In this document: positions 34,261 to 38,023 of the stretch, in pieces
How the letters are laid out: every line of letters begins with the position of its first letter
Position numbering within the stretch: the stretch's first letter is position 1
From: Flavobacteriales bacterium
Lineage (GTDB): Bacteria; Bacteroidota; Bacteroidia; Flavobacteriales; JADGDT01
Reading direction: 5' to 3'
DNA length: 38,023 bases
Assembly: GCA_023145275.1 (NCBI GenBank)
Contig: JAGLEB010000110.1
Span: 1-38,023 of the forward strand
The notes under the pieces: generated by a model
Database searches by the model: none
Seen by the model: the letters and a program-made list of their open reading frames with translations, nothing else
Told to the model about the DNA's origin: nothing
Made by a program: the position numbers and the translations under genes

Positions 34261-35352
34261 ATGAGAAAGTTAGTAATGGCAATTGGATTTGCCACTGCAT
34301 TAGTGTCTTGCAACACCCAAGACAATTTAACAATTAAGGGTAATATTGCTGGACTAGAAAGTGGTAATCTAATCGTTGCGAAAATTGAAAACAATCGCCC
34401 AACGAATATTGATACCGTAGAAGTTAAAGGCGGAAAGTTCGCTTATTCTGAAAAAATGGAAAACGCAGAATTCCGTTTATTTCTTCTTGAGTCTGACAAA
34501 CAGAAAGGGATGTTTATTTATGTTGGCAACGACAATGTAACACTTGAAGGTAATGTTGACAGTCTTGATAAAGCTGACATCAAAGGATCTAAATCTAACG
34601 ATTTATATACTGGCCTAATCAAAGATTTCACTAAAGTTCAAGAAGAGAAAGGTGAGTTGTACCAAGAAGCACAAATGGCTCAAATGCAAAAAGATTCTAT
34701 AAAATTAGAGTCTCTTAAAGATGCTATTGATCAAAATGCTAAGAAAGGCGAAAATGTAGTTTATGATTTTGCAAAAGCAAATAGCTCAGATGCCCTTGCT
34801 GCTTGGTCTATAAACACACTAGTTCAGAACTTCGATTATGAGAAAGTAAATCCTATTTACGAAGGATTCTCACAAGAAGTAAAAGATAGTCAGTACGGTA
34901 AAGATCTTGGAGATAGACTTACTAAACTTGCTAAACTTGCTGAAGGTGCAGTAGCTCCTGATTTTACACTTACAACTACTACAGGTGAGGAATATAAGCT
35001 TTCTGATCAAAAAGGAAAGTATGTTCTTATAGATTTCTGGGCACATTGGTGTAAGCCTTGTAGAGCTGAAAACCCTAACAACGTTGCTTTAATTGAAAAG
35101 TACGGAAAAGATGGTTTCACAATTGCAGGTATCTCAGTTGACCGTCCTCAAGATAAAGAAAAGTGGTTAAAAGCTATTCAAGATGATAAAATCAACTACA
35201 CTCAAATGCTTGATACAAAAGAAGTAAATAAAGAGTATGACGTTCGTTTTATTCCTACTACTCTTCTACTTGACAAAGAAGGAAAAATCATTGCTAAGAA
35301 CCTTAGAGGTGCGGAATTAGCTGCAAAATTAAAAGAGCTTTTTGGCAAATAA
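34261..35352 (+). CDS. TlpA-family thiol-disulfide oxidoreductase lipoprotein with DUF4369
   Basis: A 363-residue lipoprotein (lipobox LVSC, Cys17). A DUF4369 domain (about 22-110) is followed by an acidic, Gln/Lys-rich helical linker (about 115-215) and a TlpA/ResA-type thioredoxin domain (about 226-360). The CKPC site (Cys264, Cys267) lies in FWAHWCKPCR, and the cis-proline in RFIPTTLLLD is present. The family keeps periplasmic cysteines reduced, for example for cytochrome c maturation, or handles other envelope substrates. No cytochrome maturation genes are near. It directly follows the cysteine-free paralogue (21 bases) and ends in a strong terminator, so the two form a two-gene operon. 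Confidence 0.93.
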   Translation: MRKLVMAIGFATALVSCNTQDNLTIKGNIAGLESGNLIVAKIENNRPTNIDTVEVKGGKFAYSEKMENAEFRLFLLESDKQKGMFIYVGNDNVTLEGNVDSLDKADIKGSKSNDLYTGLIKDFTKVQEEKGELYQEAQMAQMQKDSIKLESLKDAIDQNAKKGENVVYDFAKANSSDALAAWSINTLVQNFDYEKVNPIYEGFSQEVKDSQYGKDLGDRLTKLAKLAEGAVAPDFTLTTTTGEEYKLSDQKGKYVLIDFWAHWCKPCRAENPNNVALIEKYGKDGFTIAGISVDRPQDKEKWLKAIQDDKINYTQMLDTKEVNKEYDVRFIPTTLLLDKEGKIIAKNLRGAELAAKLKELFGK

Positions 35353-35374
35353 TATATTTCCAAAATAGAATATT

Positions 35375-35415
35375 AAAAGGAGATTATATCATCGTGATAT
35401 AGTCTCTTTTTTTTT
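35375..35415 (+). terminator. Terminator of the TlpA-like operon
   Basis: GAGATTATATCA (35380-35391), loop TCG, and TGATATAGTCTC (35395-35406) form a 12-base stem with one G-T pair, flanked by AAAAG and a long T-run to 35415. Confidence 0.85.
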
Positions 35416-35593
35416 CATTAGGCAAGACTTAATTAATTATGTTTGCTAAACAGATCTACTACTAATATGTGAATTTGGTTATGCTTTTTATTATTCCAAC
35501 TACGTCATAAAATGAGGTCCAAATGGCAATGCACCATAATACAAAAGAGTTTTTTATTTGTAAAAAGAAATATTCTCAAAATAGAATAACAAA

Positions 35594-35622
35594 GTAGGCT
35601 ATATCAATTTGATGAAGCCTAC
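35594..35622 (-). terminator. Terminator after the porin gene
   Basis: GTAGGCT (35594-35600) and AGCCTAC (35616-35622) form a 7-base stem with inner ATCA/TGAT pairing. On the minus strand a TTTGTTATTCT tract follows. It lies 24 bases past the porin stop. Confidence 0.6.
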
Positions 35623-35646
35623 CTTGATTAAGTTACGATAAAAAAT

Positions 35647-36780
35647 CTAAAACTGAAATTCTAATTGCATTCTGAATATTATCATATCTTCTGCAAACTC
35701 ATGTGTTCTATAAGTTATATCACTTTGTAGTTTAAATTCATGGCCTATAATATATCTAGAAACTCCTAGTGTATGATCAGTGGTAGGTTCGTAATAATCA
35801 ATCTGATTAGGTGTTGTGTATGAATATAGTCCTGTTATCTCCCAATTACTTTTAAATAAATAAGACGTCTGCATGTTTAACCCTTTACCAGCATAATATG
35901 ATCCGGTAACCTTACCATCATCATCCATTACAAGTTCTGATCCATTACGAATATTTCTACCTCCATATTCTACTAAGAATGAATAACCACTGTATTTAAA
36001 GTAAGCATCAAACCCAAATGTAACTAAGTCTCTATCTGCATTCATCTGAGAACCAGTTTGCCCCTTTGACTTATGAGAGCTATAATTAATATTAGCAAAT
36101 CCAGCAATAGATAGTTTAGGAGTTTCCTCTCTATATAAATCAGAAAATATATAATCTCCTTTCTTAGTAAACTTACCAAAAGGAAGTACCTCTAGTTTTC
36201 CAGTAAACGACAATCCCTCCGAAAACTTTTTATTATCTAATATTCCATTTCCAGATGTAATAGCATAGATATCTCTTATAAATACATCGCCTATATAGAA
36301 GCTGTGATGCAACTGAAAACCAATATCTCTATCCAAGTTGTATCCACTATTATAAATTGATCTATCAACCAATTGCAAATCTCCTGACGAAATAACACGC
36401 GATCTATTTCCAGGCAATTTACCTTGTCCAAACCAAAGGTCAACAGATCCCATTTTATACTTAATAAGGGCATCACGAACATATCCTTCTACTACATCGT
36501 ACTCTATCTTATATCGAAGGTCTTTATTTATAAAGTATCCATCAAATTTAAGTCTCGATCTTTTTACGTAAGCTCTATTTGTCAATAAGTCTAACTCGGG
36601 AGTACTTTCGAAATCCCACCTTGTTTGTATTCTCGTTCTAAATTTTAAATAAAACGAATCATCATTCGTTTTAAATCGTATCCCCTGCCCTATTCCACTA
36701 CCTTCGTAATTTATCTGGGCCATTAAGCTAGATACTGATATTAATAACAGGGATGCTATTAAGTATACATGCCTTTTCAT
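35647..36780 (-). CDS. Phosphate-selective porin O/P-like outer-membrane protein
   Basis: A 377-residue exported barrel. Signal peptide (MKRHVYLIASLLLISVSSLMAQ), then FYLKFRTRIQTRWDFES, VKRSRLKFDGYFINKDLRYKIEYDV and LWFGQGKLPGNRSRVISSGDLQ, a set typical of the OprO/OprP porin family. Alternating amphipathic strands continue to the final IIFRMQLEFQF, which ends with the terminal phenylalanine expected for BAM recognition. It allows anions or small solutes across the outer membrane. It is monocistronic, with a TAnnTTTG box 26 bases upstream and a terminator behind it. The start is ATG. Substrate (phosphate or other) is not decided by sequence. Confidence 0.88.
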   Translation of the reverse strand: MKRHVYLIASLLLISVSSLMAQINYEGSGIGQGIRFKTNDDSFYLKFRTRIQTRWDFESTPELDLLTNRAYVKRSRLKFDGYFINKDLRYKIEYDVVEGYVRDALIKYKMGSVDLWFGQGKLPGNRSRVISSGDLQLVDRSIYNSGYNLDRDIGFQLHHSFYIGDVFIRDIYAITSGNGILDNKKFSEGLSFTGKLEVLPFGKFTKKGDYIFSDLYREETPKLSIAGFANINYSSHKSKGQTGSQMNADRDLVTFGFDAYFKYSGYSFLVEYGGRNIRNGSELVMDDDGKVTGSYYAGKGLNMQTSYLFKSNWEITGLYSYTTPNQIDYYEPTTDHTLGVSRYIIGHEFKLQSDITYRTHEFAEDMIIFRMQLEFQF

Positions 36781-36806
36781 AAAGATTTTTTATTTTTGTT
36801 AGGTGA

Positions 36807-36814
36807 CAAATGTA
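36807..36814 (-). promoter_or_regulatory. Candidate -7 box for the porin gene
   Basis: Minus strand reads TACATTTG, an exact TAnnTTTG match, 26 bases before the porin ATG. No clear -33 element at 19-21 bases. Confidence 0.4.
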
Positions 36815-37118
36815 ATATTATGAACCTGCCATACTATTTTTTATAAGTTAATTTAACATTAACAAAACTTAAACTAGAGGGTATCTTAAGGTAAACTTTA
36901 AATTATGGGGACCTCTAATATCTCAATATTGATTATTTACATAGTCCTTAGTCCTAGAAATTTCTTTTTTTAATACCATCATTTACACCTACTAAACTCT
37001 GTATTTAACGCCTCTTAAATAAATATAAAAGGGTCTATGTCGTTTGTAGTGAATAGTTAAGAATGAGGTATTCTCAGTTTTCTAAGATTAACAAAATTAG
37101 CACATCGTAACCTTGAGA

Positions 37119-37228
37119 CGTTGGTTTTTTATCGAAAAGTCCAATGAGGGGATAACAAACCTCCGAGAGTTGAAAACCTCGGAGTGTAATATTAACCAAC
37201 GCTCCGAGGTACTGAGAACACTCGGAGG
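37119..37228. repeat. Nested and tandem hairpin array, candidate structured RNA or mobile palindrome
   Basis: CGTTGGTT (37119-37126) pairs with AACCAACG (37194-37201), enclosing a hairpin of CTCCGAG (37161-37167) and CTCGGAG (37178-37184). Directly after the outer stem comes a second hairpin with identical arms: CTCCGAG (37202-37208) and CTCGGAG (37221-37227). All stems are perfect and GC-rich in an AT-rich region. A -7-like TAACCTTG (one mismatch) at 37108-37115 would start transcription at about the outer stem. It lacks a clear T-run terminator on either strand. It could be a small RNA, or a BIME-like extragenic palindrome pair. Confidence 0.5.
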
Positions 37229-37324
37229 TATATATTCGCTATTCTGTATACAATAGGCTTGTCGTTAATATTAATTGTATTGAAAAAACTTTTAATATCT
37301 TTTTAATTATCAATATTTTATACC

Positions 37325-37332
37325 TAAATTTG
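37325..37332 (+). promoter_or_regulatory. Candidate -7 box for rplS
   Basis: TAAATTTG is an exact TAnnTTTG match, followed by a leader of about 105 bases before the rplS ATG. The -33 position is only T-rich. Confidence 0.5.
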
Positions 37333-37343
37333 CAGCCGCTTTT

Positions 37344-37393
37344 GAGGTTAGTTATATCTAACTGTAAAAAGTATTTTGAGATTTGTCAACCTC
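37344..37393 (+). promoter_or_regulatory. Possible folded rplS leader
   Basis: In the rplS 5' leader, GAGGTT (37344-37349) can pair with AACCTC (37388-37393) around a small hairpin AGTTA/TAACT (37350-37354 and 37359-37363). Ribosomal protein leaders often carry such folds for autoregulation. Stems are short, so this is tentative. Confidence 0.3.
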
Positions 37394-37444
37394 TGACGAT
37401 AAACGTGAATGTTGGCTTGTTATAATTTTTTAAAATCATCAATG

Positions 37445-37789
37445 ATGGATTTATTAAAATACGTACAAGATTCAGAAGTTAGAAATGACCTTCCTGAATT
37501 CGGTGCAGGTGATACAATCACTGTTTATTACGAAATTCGTGAGGGAAACAAAACTCGTACTCAGTTTTTTAGAGGAGTTGTTTTACAGAGAAAAGGTGCT
37601 GGTGTAACTGAAACATTTACAATTCGTAAAATGTCAGGTGCATTTGGTGTTGAACGTATCTTCCCAATCAACTTACCTTCAATTCAAAAGATTGAAATTA
37701 ACAAAAGAGGTAAAGTACGTAGAGCTCGTATTTACTATCTTCGTGAGCTTACAGGTAAAAAAGCACGTATCAAGGAAAGAAGATCATAA
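37445..37789 (+). CDS. rplS: 50S ribosomal protein L19
   Basis: 114 residues matching bacterial L19 over its length: MDLLKYVQDSEV, PEFGAGDTITVYYEIREGNKTRTQ, FRGVVLQRKGAGVTETFTIRKMS, GVERIFPINLPSIQKIEI and the basic tail RGKVRRARIYYLRELTGKKARI. It binds 23S rRNA near the interface with the small subunit. An ATG at 37442 directly before it (giving MMDLL) and a longer start at 37409 exist; 37445 gives the usual N-terminus. Unlike the rpsP-rimM-trmD-rplS operon of proteobacteria, it stands alone, with its own promoter box, a leader of about 105 bases and a strong terminator. Confidence 0.96.
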   Translation: MDLLKYVQDSEVRNDLPEFGAGDTITVYYEIREGNKTRTQFFRGVVLQRKGAGVTETFTIRKMSGAFGVERIFPINLPSIQKIEINKRGKVRRARIYYLRELTGKKARIKERRS

Positions 37790-37811
37790 TCTTTTCAAAT
37801 ACAAAAAAATT

Positions 37812-37836
37812 AAACTGCTTCCATTGGGAGCAGTTT
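37812..37836 (+). terminator. Terminator of rplS
   Basis: AAACTGCTTCC (37812-37822), loop ATT and GGGAGCAGTTT (37826-37836) form an 11-base stem with one G-T pair, followed by a run of T residues. It begins about 22 bases after the rplS stop. The remaining bases to 38023 hold no supported gene. Confidence 0.9.
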
Positions 37837-38023
37837 TTTTTTGTTGTTTATTTGGATAGGAAAATTTAACAATACTGATTAAATAAAGTGCAAAAATAAT
37901 TCATCCTGAAAAAATATTATCAAAACATATTTTATCACCATTTCTTTATAAGCTTTGTTGAAGATAAAAAACTTAGGGAGAGAGAACGAAGTAAAACTTT
38001 ATTTCAACATCAATAACTCTTCA

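Larger units (their letters stand above)
36781..37444. other. Long non-coding interval between porin and rplS
   Basis: About 660 bases with no supported coding frame. It holds the porin promoter at its left end, a structured hairpin array (37119-37228) in the middle, and the rplS promoter and leader at the right. The stretch 36841-37100 is AT-rich; beyond a weak inverted repeat TAGAGG/CCTCTA (36875-36880 and 36912-36917) I see nothing in it. Confidence 0.6.

Noticed and set aside
37951..38023. TGTTGAA/TTCAACA inverted repeat near the right edge, considered as tRNA or small RNA
   Set aside because: Seven-base arms with a long interior and no tRNA-like arms; likely chance in AT-rich DNA.
1..38023. 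CRISPR arrays, insertion sequences, prophage, tRNA genes
   Set aside because: No regularly spaced repeats, transposase or integrase frames, or cloverleaf-like sequences were seen on either strand.

Overview
The window looks like chromosomal DNA from an AT-rich Bacteroidota bacterium, most likely a marine member of the Bacteroidales/Marinilabiliales group. This is an inference from gene content (YfhO and DUF4834 proteins beside lptB, an S46 dipeptidyl-peptidase, DUF4369/TlpA lipoproteins, a run of parvulin-type foldases) and from repeated matches to the Bacteroidota promoter -7 box TAnnTTTG. No species can be named from sequence alone. No phage, insertion sequence, CRISPR array, tRNA or rRNA was found.

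Layout: (1) 47-9785, minus strand: an envelope and surface-polysaccharide block reading lptB, DUF4834 membrane protein, YfhO-family membrane protein, glycosyltransferase, wecB, glycosyltransferase, a glycerol-1-phosphate-dehydrogenase-like enzyme and a Wzx-type flippase. It combines LPS export, ManNAc precursor supply, glycan assembly and membrane translocation. (2) 9980-12106, minus: kdsD (KDO pathway), tatC and a small AhpD-like protein, divergent from recQ (12205-14400, plus). (3) 14508-17908, minus: GT2 glycosyltransferase overlapping an ECF sigma factor, then a beta-rich exported protein and lipA. (4) 17987-19446, minus: a small cysteine-containing membrane protein and murB, divergent from a class III aminotransferase (19613-20797, plus). 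(5) 20924-29340, minus: a BtuF-like binding lipoprotein and a degenerate cobalamin-adenosyltransferase-like protein, then three envelope foldases (PpiC-like, lipoprotein, SurA-like) that end at a strong terminator, then a MoxR ATPase and an outer-membrane porin-like protein. (6) 29432-36780: a DPP11-like S46 peptidase (minus), divergent from a DUF819 membrane protein and two tandem DUF4369/thioredoxin-like lipoproteins (plus), then a convergent porin. (7) 36781-38023: a 660-base non-coding interval holding a notable nested/tandem hairpin array, followed by rplS with its own promoter and terminator.

Most genes serve the cell envelope: LPS and KDO, surface glycan, peptidoglycan (murB), outer-membrane protein folding, Tat export and periplasmic peptide degradation. 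The most interesting points are the structured non-coding element at 37119-37228, the redox-dead TlpA paralogue beside an intact one, the cobalamin-adenosyltransferase-like protein without its ATP motif beside a BtuF-like protein, the G1P-dehydrogenase-like enzyme in a polysaccharide locus, and a RecQ that has lost its zinc cysteines. I saw no clear candidate for a wholly new multi-gene system.
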